From: Bacteroidia bacterium
Lineage (GTDB): Bacteria > Bacteroidota > Bacteroidia > Flavobacteriales > Flavobacteriaceae
Assembly (NCBI GenBank): GCA_030431055.1
Contig: JAUIJA010000001.1
Coordinates: forward strand, 620,001-684,000
Reading direction: 5' to 3'
Length of the DNA stretch: 64,000 nucleotides
In this document: piece by piece, positions 53,503-61,838 of the stretch
Position numbering within the stretch: position 1 is the stretch's first letter
How the letters are laid out: each line of letters opens with the position of its first letter
Position numbers and translations under genes: made by a program
Notes under the pieces: model-generated
Seen by the model: only the letters and a program-made list of their open reading frames with translations
Told to the model about the DNA's origin: nothing
Database searches by the model: none

Positions 53503-53597
53503 TTTAATAAGAATTTTAATTCGACAACAAAGGTAATAACTATTTTTTATAGTTACCTAAAAGCAATGTAAAATTATAGTTAATACTAATTATAGTA

Positions 53598-53930
53598 TTA
53601 GTTGATTATCAGTTTTCTAGTAGTAGAAGCTTCGTTTTCCTTGATCTTAATAATGTAAACACCTGGAGATAAAGCGCTAATATTTACTTCTTTTGAAGAA
53701 ATAGTTTCTAACACTTTTTTTCCCAAAACATTAAAGATTTCAATTTTCTTTTCTGCAGTAGATTTTGAGGTAATATAAATCTTACCAATACCTGAAGGGT
53801 TTGGGTAAATGGTTAATCCTTCTATCGATGGTTGTTCTTGTTTTTTACCACCATTTGTTTCTTGTGCAACTGCATTAAGAGAAACTAAGGAAACCATAAA
53901 AAGAAAAATATAAAAGTATTTTTTTAGCAT
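53598..53930 (-). CDS. Minimal T9SS type A sorting-domain protein (no cargo)
   Basis: From the ATG at 53930 (53936 is an alternative) this is 110 residues: a signal peptide (FYIFLFMVSLVSLNAVAQ), a 17-residue linker (ETNGGKKQEQPSIEGL) and then the whole T9SS type A domain (TIYPNPSGIGKIYI; IEIFNVLGKKV; GVYIIKIKENEASTTRKLI). No cargo domain is present. Such stand-alone domains are rarely discussed. It lies between two larger T9SS or receptor genes and could be a decoy, a competitor or a small surface protein. It is complete with both a start and a stop. Confidence 0.82.
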   Translation of the reverse strand: MLKKYFYIFLFMVSLVSLNAVAQETNGGKKQEQPSIEGLTIYPNPSGIGKIYITSKSTAEKKIEIFNVLGKKVLETISSKEVNISALSPGVYIIKIKENEASTTRKLIIN

Positions 53931-53990
53931 TGGCATATTTATACCGAGTAAAGTTACAACTTTTTTTAATACAAATGTGATGCCAAATAA

Positions 53991-54016
53991 AAAAATCCCT
54001 CAATTGAGGGATTTTT
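53991..54016 (-). terminator. Terminator of the beta-helix lipoprotein gene
   Basis: Palindrome aaaatccctc / gagggatttt around AATT with a T-rich stretch in the minus-strand direction, 22 bp after the gene end. Confidence 0.88.
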
Positions 54017-54037
54017 AACTTTTTATTCAGTTTTTTA

Positions 54038-55186
54038 TTATAAACCTTCTGTCCATCCAGTAGCCCAAGAAGGAGTTCCAGCACTGTTTCCAGCACCAGT
54101 ATTTGAACCAGTAGTTAAATACGTTGTGTTTGTTCCTGCATACTCAGAGTTTGTAGTAATTGTAGCTCCAAAATAAATAGGATTAAATGTAATATTGTCG
54201 TTATCAATATTAGCGTTTGCAGCTGGATCTGTAGCAGCATCTTTAATTTTTAATCCTTTAGTGAAACCATCAATATAAATGTTTTCACAAGTCCAATGAC
54301 CTGCGCCTTCTTTTAAGTACATTCCGTGCTCATCTCCGTTTAAAGTTCCTTTAACAATTGAGAAATTCTTTAAAACAACGTCAGTCGTAGGTGTAGCATA
54401 ACCGTTATCACCATTATTTGAACCTTCAACACCAGCTTTAGCAACGTCTTTAATATAAACATTCTCTAAAGAACCTGTAAACCCATCAGCAAAGTCAATT
54501 GCATCGTCTTCACTATGTAAAGCAACTAAATATTTTGCGTTAACAGCACCTCCGAAGAATTCAATACCGTCATCACCACTTTGATACGCTTGTACATATT
54601 CGAAAACAGTTCCAGAACCAACACCGAATAAAGATACTCCGTTAAATTCTTTATCTGCATTAAATGCTGCTCCTGTATATTCTACTCTTAAATAACGGAT
54701 AACACCTGAACTATCAGTATTGTCATCACCACCATAAGCTAAATCACCAACTTCAGAAGTAGCAGATTCACCATTAGAACCACCTTTGTTTGTGTAAGCT
54801 CTACCGCAAATTACTAATCCTCCCCAGTTTCCTGTAGATGGAGATGCACTTCCTGATGTCATAACAACAGGGTTTGTAGATGTTCCGTTAACATAAATTA
54901 AACCGTCTTGAGCAACAGCAATATAAGATGAAGTTCCACCTACAGCTTCAATTCTTGTTCCTGCAGGAATAGTTAATGTTGCTCCGCCTTCAACAACGAA
55001 AGAACCTGTTAATTTGTAAACTAGACTAGCATCTAATGTTGCAGATTGTCCTGCTTTTAAAGTACCTTGAAAATTTTCAGGGTTAATGTTTGCAGCATCA
55101 TTAGAAGTATTCTCATCGTTGTCTCTTGAACAAGAGAAAAAAGTTAAAGATAATACAGCAACTGCTGATAATAATAAGTTTTTCAT
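54038..55186 (-). CDS. Beta-helix lipoprotein linked to the TonB receptor
   Basis: A 382-residue protein with a lipoprotein signal (LLLSAVAVLSLTFFSCSRD) and then a Gly/Asp/Asn-rich series of short strands (LTIPAGTRIEAVGG; VFEYVQAYQSGDDGIEFFGG; DDAIDFADGFTGSLENV), typical of right-handed parallel beta-helices. It is probably surface-exposed and may bind or cleave polysaccharide or another polymer, but no catalytic site is evident. It sits downstream of the receptor with its own promoter-like element, so receptor and lipoprotein may act together. Confidence 0.75.
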   Translation of the reverse strand: MKNLLLSAVAVLSLTFFSCSRDNDENTSNDAANINPENFQGTLKAGQSATLDASLVYKLTGSFVVEGGATLTIPAGTRIEAVGGTSSYIAVAQDGLIYVNGTSTNPVVMTSGSASPSTGNWGGLVICGRAYTNKGGSNGESATSEVGDLAYGGDDNTDSSGVIRYLRVEYTGAAFNADKEFNGVSLFGVGSGTVFEYVQAYQSGDDGIEFFGGAVNAKYLVALHSEDDAIDFADGFTGSLENVYIKDVAKAGVEGSNNGDNGYATPTTDVVLKNFSIVKGTLNGDEHGMYLKEGAGHWTCENIYIDGFTKGLKIKDAATDPAANANIDNDNITFNPIYFGATITTNSEYAGTNTTYLTTGSNTGAGNSAGTPSWATGWTEGL

Positions 55187-55215
55187 TTTTGTGTTATTTA
55201 TTTGTTTTGATGAGG

Positions 55216-55223
55216 CAAATTTA
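55216..55223 (-). promoter_or_regulatory. Predicted -7 element of the beta-helix lipoprotein gene
   Basis: TAAATTTG on the minus strand matches TAnnTTTG, 30 bp before the ATG at 55186. No TTG at normal spacing. Confidence 0.5.
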
Positions 55224-55275
55224 TATAGTGGTTGCTTCTTTAAAATTATGTGAAAGTTATTAGACTATTAAAAGT

Positions 55276-55305
55276 AAAGCCAGTTTTTCTTTAAAAACTG
55301 GCTTT
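55276..55305 (-). terminator. Terminator of the TonB receptor gene
   Basis: A 13-bp stem aaagccagttttt / aaaaactggcttt with a 4-nt loop, 25 bp after the receptor stop. The following T-run is weak on the minus strand. Confidence 0.8.
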
Positions 55306-55330
55306 ATATTTACTTAATGTTAATTCAATG

Positions 55331-58114
55331 TTAGAAAGTGTATTTTAAAGAAAAGCTAAAGTTTCTACCTTTTTTGTAAGAATCAATAATGATGTCAGGA
55401 TTACCAAAAGTTCCTTCTTGTTTTCTTTTAATAGTTGGATCAGTTAAGTTTTTAGCACTAAACCCGAATCCTAAATTTTTACTGATTTTATATTTTAAAA
55501 TAAAATCTAACGAACCTACCATTGAAGGATTGTAATCTACTAAATTACCTTTATTTGAAACTCCTAATGAAGCAATTCTTTCTGAAAAATAACCTGCTGC
55601 TAAAGTAGCAGTTATTGATTTGTCTTCTGAAAAATCTTTACCGAAAGAAAAATCAGTATTAACTAATAAATCAGAAGCTCCTGTTAATTTAGAGCTTTCG
55701 TTTGTAAAGAAAGCTGTAAAGTTTTCGTTTGTTTCTCTAAAAACTTTGTCGCCATCTAAATCTTGGTCGGTATGTAAGTAAGAAATATTTAACCCATAGT
55801 TAAGGTTTGTTTTCTTTTCACCAGTTTCAATTTCAAATATTTTTTTACGTAATTCAAATTCTACTCCTAAACCTGTAGCTTGTTTTCCTGAATTTACCCA
55901 AGTAATGTCATTAGTTGCTGAAGCAATTGTCATTTCGTTAATTGGATTTTGAATTAATTTACCAAAACCTGTTATCGAAATAACTTCTCCGTTTTTAGGA
56001 AAATATTCCCACTTTAAATCAAAGTTATAATCGGTTGAATTGTATAAATCTGGATTACCTTGATATGATTGCCCAACTTCTTCATAAAGGAAAGGTGCTC
56101 TTTCTTTAAATTGCGGTAAAGTATAGGTTTTACTTGCGGCAAATTTTAAATTGTGCTTGTCGTTGATAGAATATTTTGCATTTAACGATGGTAAATATTC
56201 CATAGTGTCATAAAGTTCTTTACCATTTTTTAAAGAAGTATCGAAAAATACATCTTGAATAATATATTCAGCTCTAAATGCAGCAATAACTGAAAGCTTT
56301 TCATTAAAAGAATAATCTACAGCTCCATAACCAGCAGAAATTAATTGCTCTCCTGTATATGTTTGAGGCTTTAAAGCGTTTGGTATGTTTGCATCTCCTC
56401 TAAATGTTTTAATAGTAAACAAATCGGCATCTAAATTTGCTTGGTTAAAATAACCATCAATATTGTTTAAATCGATAAAAGGCTGGGTTGCAGTTCTACT
56501 AACTCCTAAGTTTAATTGTGTAGCACTAAAATCAACTTCTTTATATCTAGCACTATATCCACCAGTGATTTTTCCCTTATAGTCGCCATCTTCATTTTTG
56601 TTAAATTTATACGATAAAACAAAGTTTCCTGCACCTTCATTATCAATTAATTCTTGATAGTACCTGTTGTTGTCAGCTTGATTAGTATCAGAAGCTACTA
56701 ATGGACTACTAGGGTCGTCATTAATTACAGGTCTAAAAGTGTTTTGCATTCTGTCTGGGATAATGTTTGTAAGCGTATTGTAAGATATTCCCCAATCGAA
56801 ATTAACTCTATCACCAAACTTATGTTCACCTAATAATTGATTTACTAATAAATGCGTTCTATCAAAAGTTGAGCGTCTAATAAAGCCTCCACCATTATCA
56901 GCAACACCAAAAGCATCAAGTACTCCTGCAAATTCTTCATGTTTTTGAGTAGATGAATTTATAAATAATGAGTTTACTTTTAGTTTATGGTCATTATTGA
57001 ACTTATAATCAATATTAGCCATTACATTAGTTCCTGTTTGATATTCGTATGATTTTTTATCTAAATCTTTAACAGCAACTGATGAAGCGTTAGCAGTTCT
57101 TCTAACTCCTTCTTTGTATTTATAGGTATTGTCAAAAGAAGCATTTAAAAAGAAACTTAATTTTCCAGTTTCTCCAATATTGAACGATTCTCCACCTCTA
57201 GCATATAATGAACTTCCTATTGGAGTAAAAGAATTTTTATCCCAACTTGTTGTAAAATTATATCCGTCTAATGCATTGTTAGGAATTGGCTCGTTGCTAA
57301 ATCCATTAAAATTTGGTCCGTCTTGTAAATAAAATTTATCTTGCTGTAAAGCATTAGAATTTCCGTTAAAACCAGTCCCGATTTCAAAAAAACCACTTCC
57401 TACATAATTTTTTGAAACAATGTCAATGTTTGCTCCAGCAAAATCTCCATAGTTTTTATAGTTGTAAGTTTTATCAATTCCAATAAATTCTACTATATCT
57501 GTAGAAAATAAATCTAATGAAATGTTTTTTGTAGATGGATTGTTAGACGGTAATGGTAAACCGTTCATTGTCGTCATATTGTAACGATCGCCTAATCCTC
57601 TAACAAAGACACCACCATTTCCGCCTTCTTGTTTAGAAATACCAGTAGTTTTTGCAACTGCTGCAGCAACATCACTAATTCCTTTTTTAGAAATTTCTTC
57701 AGCACCAATTGCTTGTTTAATTTCAACTGCTTTTTGTTGTTCTTGTAGTAAGGCTTGTTCACTTTCTTTAGAAACAGTTTGTACTAAAACAACATCTGCT
57801 AATTGAACTCCACTAGCTTCTAATGTGTGATTGATAACCTTTTTCTCGTTTGCTTTTAAAGTAAATGGAATTTCTTTGGTTTCATAACCTAAATAAGCAA
57901 TTACTAAAGTATAACTTCCAGGTTGTAACGAAATAGAATATTTTCCTTGGTCATCTGTAGATGAACCTTGAGTTGTACCTTTAATAGTTATATTTGCAAA
58001 AGGTAGTGGTTCATTGTCAAATTCTTTGTCTAAAATTACTCCAGATACGGTTCCTGTTTGTGCTATGGAAAAAGTTGCAAAGAATAAAAATCCTAATAAA
58101 AATCGTAATTTCAT
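55331..58114 (-). CDS. TonB-dependent outer-membrane receptor
   Basis: A 927-residue receptor with a signal peptide (LLGFLFFATFSIAQ), an N-terminal carboxypeptidase-regulatory-like domain (residues 20-95; GTVSGVILDKEFDNEPLPFA), a plug domain with VFVRGLGDRYNMTTMNGLPL and a C-terminal 22-strand-type barrel ending SFSLKYTF. The plug motif marks the receptor subgroup with a RGLGDRY signature, distinct from SusC pairs; no SusD gene is present. It imports a substrate with TonB-ExbB-ExbD energy. It is divergent from the PhoB/PhoR-like pair and precedes the beta-helix lipoprotein gene. Confidence 0.93.
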   Translation of the reverse strand: MKLRFLLGFLFFATFSIAQTGTVSGVILDKEFDNEPLPFANITIKGTTQGSSTDDQGKYSISLQPGSYTLVIAYLGYETKEIPFTLKANEKKVINHTLEASGVQLADVVLVQTVSKESEQALLQEQQKAVEIKQAIGAEEISKKGISDVAAAVAKTTGISKQEGGNGGVFVRGLGDRYNMTTMNGLPLPSNNPSTKNISLDLFSTDIVEFIGIDKTYNYKNYGDFAGANIDIVSKNYVGSGFFEIGTGFNGNSNALQQDKFYLQDGPNFNGFSNEPIPNNALDGYNFTTSWDKNSFTPIGSSLYARGGESFNIGETGKLSFFLNASFDNTYKYKEGVRRTANASSVAVKDLDKKSYEYQTGTNVMANIDYKFNNDHKLKVNSLFINSSTQKHEEFAGVLDAFGVADNGGGFIRRSTFDRTHLLVNQLLGEHKFGDRVNFDWGISYNTLTNIIPDRMQNTFRPVINDDPSSPLVASDTNQADNNRYYQELIDNEGAGNFVLSYKFNKNEDGDYKGKITGGYSARYKEVDFSATQLNLGVSRTATQPFIDLNNIDGYFNQANLDADLFTIKTFRGDANIPNALKPQTYTGEQLISAGYGAVDYSFNEKLSVIAAFRAEYIIQDVFFDTSLKNGKELYDTMEYLPSLNAKYSINDKHNLKFAASKTYTLPQFKERAPFLYEEVGQSYQGNPDLYNSTDYNFDLKWEYFPKNGEVISITGFGKLIQNPINEMTIASATNDITWVNSGKQATGLGVEFELRKKIFEIETGEKKTNLNYGLNISYLHTDQDLDGDKVFRETNENFTAFFTNESSKLTGASDLLVNTDFSFGKDFSEDKSITATLAAGYFSERIASLGVSNKGNLVDYNPSMVGSLDFILKYKISKNLGFGFSAKNLTDPTIKRKQEGTFGNPDIIIDSYKKGRNFSFSLKYTF

Positions 58115-58136
58115 TTTGTGTTGTTAAATTTTGTGC

Positions 58137-58144
58137 AAAGGAAC
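58137..58144 (-). promoter_or_regulatory. Weak -7-like element of the TonB receptor
   Basis: TTCCTTTG on the minus strand differs from TAnnTTTG by one base, 22 bp before the receptor ATG. A TTG lies 15 bp further upstream, short for a -33 element. Confidence 0.35.
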
Positions 58145-58186
58145 TCTTATAAAATTACCAAAGTGTTACCAACATATTATTTTAAA

Positions 58187-58213
58187 GTTTAACTACTGTT
58201 AGCTTAATGTTAA
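58187..58213 (+). promoter_or_regulatory. Possible PhoB-type box: GTTA/GTTT repeats every 11 bp
   Basis: Three 11-bp spaced repeats, starting GTTT at 58187, GTTA at 58198 and GTTA at 58209 (CTGTTAGCTTA then ATGTTAACC), lie in the intergenic region between the receptor and the response-regulator gene. The spacing and CTGTTAG resemble PhoB half-sites. The next GTTA (58228) is not in phase. Confidence 0.45.
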
Positions 58214-58293
58214 CCGATTAAATTACCGTTAAGCGTTTTGAACTATTTATTTTATATTTACCTTTACAATCGTAAACACAACTTTTAGTTTAG

Positions 58294-58977
58294 ATGAAAA
58301 AGAAAGATATTAAGATTTTATTGGTAGATGATGAACCTGATATTTTAGAAATTGTTGGTTATAATTTATCTCAAGAAGGATATCAAATTTTTACAGCTTC
58401 AAACGGAAAAGAAGCAATTTTAAAAGCGAAAAAAGAAATTCCGCATTTAATTATTTTAGATGTTATGATGCCAGAAATGGATGGTATTGAAGCATGTGAA
58501 AATATTAGAAGAATTCCAGAACTTGAAAGTACAATTATTACTTTTTTAACAGCACGATCTGAAGATTATTCACAAGTAGCAGGTTTTGATGCTGGAGCTG
58601 ATGATTATATTTCAAAGCCTATTAAGCCAAAGGTTTTGGTGAGTAAAGTAAAAGCGTTGTTAAGACGATTAAAAGAAGAAGAAGATAAAAAAGACGTTTT
58701 AGTTGTAGGCGATATTGAAATTAATCGTGAAGAATATAAAATCGTTAGAAATAATGAAGAGATAATATTGCCACGAAAAGAATTTGAATTGTTTTATCTT
58801 TTAGCAACAAAACCAGGAAAAGTTTTTACTCGCGAAGAAATTTTAGATAAAGTTTGGGGTAATGAAGTTGTTGTAGGAGGGCGAACAATTGATGTTCATA
58901 TTAGAAAGTTAAGAGAAAAAGTAGGCGACGATTTCTTTAAAACAATTAAAGGAGTTGGTTATAAAATTGAACTTTAA
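58294..58977 (+). CDS. PhoB/OmpR-family response regulator
   Basis: A 227-residue two-domain regulator. The receiver domain (residues 5-122) has the acidic pair VDDEPDIL, phospho-acceptor D56 in IILDVMMPEMDG, and K107-like in ISKPIKP. The C-terminal OmpR/PhoB winged helix (residues 132-227) includes LPRKEFELFYLLATKPGKVFTREEIL and VGGRTIDVHIRKLREKVG. It pairs with the histidine kinase 3 bp downstream, and probably controls the divergent TonB receptor. PhoB specificity is suggested by the PhoR-like kinase and the 11-bp repeats but not proven. Confidence 0.93.
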   Translation: MKKKDIKILLVDDEPDILEIVGYNLSQEGYQIFTASNGKEAILKAKKEIPHLIILDVMMPEMDGIEACENIRRIPELESTIITFLTARSEDYSQVAGFDAGADDYISKPIKPKVLVSKVKALLRRLKEEEDKKDVLVVGDIEINREEYKIVRNNEEIILPRKEFELFYLLATKPGKVFTREEILDKVWGNEVVVGGRTIDVHIRKLREKVGDDFFKTIKGVGYKIEL

Positions 58978-58980
58978 TTA

Positions 58981-60024
58981 ATGGTTGTTGATTTTAAAAA
59001 GTCATATAAATTTGCGTTTAAGTCATCGCTTTACATTTCGCTTTTCTCGGCTTTTACGCTTACCATTTTCAATTACTTTTTCTTGCAAATTGAATATTGG
59101 GAAATAGCTGCTTTTGTATGTTGTTTATTTCTTTTTTCTTTTTTTGTAATTCAATTTAGAGCAGAACGATTTATTTACCGAAGAGTAAAAAAAATATATG
59201 ACGATGTTTCTCTTTTAGAAAATACTACTTTTAGAAGTCAGCCTGTAACTACAGATATGGCAACATTAACACGAGAAGTTAAAAAGTTTGCCCGAGATAA
59301 GAAAGTAGAAATAGAAACGTTAAAAATTCGAGAAGAATATCGTCGCGAATTTTTAGGAAATGTTTCACACGAACTTAAAACACCGCTTTTTACAGTTCAA
59401 GGTTATTTATCTACATTGTTAGATGGCGCAATGGATGATAAAAATATTCGTAAAAAATATTTACAAAGAGCCGAAAAAGGTTTAGAGCGACTTATCTATA
59501 TTGTGAAAGATTTAGATATGATTTCTAAACTAGAAACAGGCGATATCAATATCGAACTTTCCGAATTTAATATTGTTGAAGTTATTCAAAGTGTTTTTGA
59601 AATGCTCGAAATGCGTGCTGCAAAAAAGAATATTTCATTAACTTTTGATATTCAATATAAAATGCCTGTAATGGTTTATGCCGATTATGATAAAATCCAA
59701 CAAGTTATTACCAATTTAGTTGTAAACTCAATCAAATACGGAAAACAAGGCGGAACGACCGAAGTTAGTATCGAAGATTTAGTTAATAATAAGATTATTG
59801 TTCGTATAACTGATAACGGAGAAGGAATTGAAAAACATCATATTTCACGCTTATTTGAACGTTTTTATCGCGTAGATAAAAGTGGAGCAAGAAGTGTGGG
59901 TGGTTCTGGTTTAGGTTTAGCTATTGTGAAACATATTATTGAAAGCCACAACGAAAAAATTTATGTTGAAAGCGAATTTGGTGTTGGTTCAGAATTTTCT
60001 TTCACATTAGAAAAGTCGAAATAA
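58981..60024 (+). CDS. PhoR-like sensor histidine kinase
   Basis: A 347-residue kinase with two N-terminal membrane helices (residues 15-35 and 40-58) and almost no periplasmic loop, a short HAMP-like/linker, a HisKA dimerisation domain with H130 in GNVSHELKTPLFTVQG and a HATPase domain (TNLVVNSIKYG; DNGEGIEKHHISRLFERF; GSGLGLAIVKHIIESH). The lack of an external sensor domain fits PhoR-type kinases that sense through partners. It follows the response regulator by 3 bp and overlaps the convergent glycosyltransferase gene by 18 bp. Confidence 0.92.
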   Translation: MVVDFKKSYKFAFKSSLYISLFSAFTLTIFNYFFLQIEYWEIAAFVCCLFLFSFFVIQFRAERFIYRRVKKIYDDVSLLENTTFRSQPVTTDMATLTREVKKFARDKKVEIETLKIREEYRREFLGNVSHELKTPLFTVQGYLSTLLDGAMDDKNIRKKYLQRAEKGLERLIYIVKDLDMISKLETGDINIELSEFNIVEVIQSVFEMLEMRAAKKNISLTFDIQYKMPVMVYADYDKIQQVITNLVVNSIKYGKQGGTTEVSIEDLVNNKIIVRITDNGEGIEKHHISRLFERFYRVDKSGARSVGGSGLGLAIVKHIIESHNEKIYVESEFGVGSEFSFTLEKSK

Positions 60025-61059
60025 CTCCTTCCAGCGAATTTCAGTAGAATAATTTTGTAGACCTCGGTACAAATCTATCTTATCGATTTTCTTTAATTTA
60101 AACTTGTGCTGTTTACAACTTGGCGCAACACCTTCATTTTTATACTTTTTGGCTAAATATTCTTGCTCATACTGACCAGGCGTAGGGATAAAAAATGCTT
60201 TTTTACCTAGTTTTGCTAAATCCATTACAGTTGTATAACCAGATCGGCAAATAACTTTTTCACTCTCGTTAAAAGCAATTTCAAGTTGCTCACTATTCAT
60301 AAAATTGTAATAGGTAATATTGCCTTTTTCTTCTATTTTTTGTTCGTTTTCAACAATTCCTTTAATGAACAATGTAGGTTCGTTATAATCGGCAAATTCT
60401 TTAATTAACTTTTCTTCTAAAAGTGTTCGTTGCGGTTCTGGACCCGATAAAATAACCATTACTTCATATTTCTTGGGTAATGCTTTTTTGTGTAGTCGGC
60501 TTAACGGACCAATGTAACGAAGATGATTTAATGGTTTTTCTAAATGACCTAATTTTCCCGATAAATTATTGCTTCCGCTACAATCCGGAACCCAACATTC
60601 ATTAAATTTATTTATAAAATGATGGTGAATTTTAGTTGTAAAGTAAGAAGTATTTCCGGTTAATACATTTAATTGATGTGTAATAAATACTGAAGGAACT
60701 TTTTTTGAAATTACGCCTAATCTATTATCAGAAATAATTCCGTCTAACTGCAATTCATCAACAAGTTTTTCAACTGCTTTTTTTTCATTTTTAACCGCCG
60801 AAATCATTTTAGGAACTTGCTTTATCAATTCCCATTTGAATTTTTCTCCATTTTGCGCATAATGAATATCGTAAGATGGTAATTCAAAATGCTGTAAATG
60901 CGGAAATTCTTTTTTTAATAACCTTAATGCTACACCATCTGAAGCTATAATAGGTTCAAAATTTTGACTTTCTAAAGCTTTAATAATAGGAATACATCGG
61001 GTAGCATGGCCCAATCCCCAATTAAGTGGTGCAACTAAGATTTTTTTCTTTTTATTCAA
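60007..61059 (-). CDS. GT-B glycosyltransferase, MurG-like
   Basis: A 350-residue protein with a GT-B fold outline. The N-terminal KKKILVAPLNWGLGHATRCIPIIKALE resembles the MurG/GT28 acceptor side, and the C-terminal half has ICRSGYTTVMDLAKLGKKAFFIPTPGQYEQEYLAKKY, the UDP-binding motif of this group. It probably transfers a sugar or GlcNAc to a lipid or cell-wall acceptor. No neighbouring polysaccharide genes fix the substrate. Its end overlaps the kinase gene on the opposite strand. Confidence 0.82.
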   Translation of the reverse strand: MNKKKKILVAPLNWGLGHATRCIPIIKALESQNFEPIIASDGVALRLLKKEFPHLQHFELPSYDIHYAQNGEKFKWELIKQVPKMISAVKNEKKAVEKLVDELQLDGIISDNRLGVISKKVPSVFITHQLNVLTGNTSYFTTKIHHHFINKFNECWVPDCSGSNNLSGKLGHLEKPLNHLRYIGPLSRLHKKALPKKYEVMVILSGPEPQRTLLEEKLIKEFADYNEPTLFIKGIVENEQKIEEKGNITYYNFMNSEQLEIAFNESEKVICRSGYTTVMDLAKLGKKAFFIPTPGQYEQEYLAKKYKNEGVAPSCKQHKFKLKKIDKIDLYRGLQNYSTEIRWKELFRLF

Positions 61060-61160
61060 TCGAATCTATGTTAATGAATCTTTAATTTATTAAAATGCAA
61101 AATAAATATAATTTATCTTCTGTTATATTTCCTTAATTTTACCAAAAATTTAAATTTAGG

Positions 61161-61838
61161 GTGGGAAGTAAAAATAAATTAAAACGTTTTAAGGAAAACG
61201 AAACTTTTGAAAATGTAGTTCAACCAACAAGAGAAGACGTAACTTCTGGAAATTTTCCATTAAAAGGAAATTGGAATAAAGATTTTTTTAAAAATGATAA
61301 CCCTATTGTTTTAGAATTAGGTTGTGGTAAAGGTGAGTATACTGTTGGTTTGGCAAAATTAAATCCTGAAAAAAATTTTATAGGAATCGATATTAAAGGT
61401 GCGCGTTTTTGGCGTGGAGCGAAAACTGCGGTCGAGGAAAAAATGGATAACGTTGGTTTTCTGCGTACACAAATTGAGTTAATCAATTATTGTTTTGCTG
61501 AAAATGAAATCGATGAAATCTGGATTACTTTCCCTGATCCACAAATTAAATATAAGCGTACAAAACATAGAATGACCAATTCTGAATTTTTGAAGAATTA
61601 CAAAAAAGTATTAAAACCAAATGGGTTAATGCATTTAAAAACAGATAGCGAGTTTATGCATGGTTATACGTTAGGTCTATTGCATGGCGAAGGTCACGAA
61701 GTTCTATATGCAAATCATAATGTGTATAAAAATGAAGGTGCGCCACAAGAAGTAATTGGCATTCAAACATTTTATGAAAGTCAGTATTTGGAACAAAACA
61801 AACCAATTACGTATATTCAATTTAAAATAAAAGAGTAA
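61161..61838 (+). CDS. trmB: tRNA (guanine-N7)-methyltransferase
   Basis: A 225-residue methyltransferase starting at GTG (61161). SAM-binding motifs are VLELGCGKGEYTVGLAK and FIGIDIKGARFWRGA. The family's conserved block is EIWITFPDPQIKYKRTKHRM, with KHRMTNSEFLKNYKKVLKPNG. It modifies G46 of many tRNAs. It is the first of a three-gene operon: its stop overlaps the ATG of the LysE-family gene by 1 bp. Confidence 0.95.
   Translation: MGSKNKLKRFKENETFENVVQPTREDVTSGNFPLKGNWNKDFFKNDNPIVLELGCGKGEYTVGLAKLNPEKNFIGIDIKGARFWRGAKTAVEEKMDNVGFLRTQIELINYCFAENEIDEIWITFPDPQIKYKRTKHRMTNSEFLKNYKKVLKPNGLMHLKTDSEFMHGYTLGLLHGEGHEVLYANHNVYKNEGAPQEVIGIQTFYESQYLEQNKPITYIQFKIKE

Noticed and set aside
55331..58114. 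SusC of a polysaccharide utilisation locus
   Set aside because: No SusD gene and no glycoside hydrolases are present, and the plug motif belongs to another receptor subgroup.
58298..59000. Naming the two-component pair phoB/phoR outright
   Set aside because: Domain layout fits, but many OmpR-type pairs look alike and no phosphate genes such as pstS or phoU are adjacent, so symbols were withheld.
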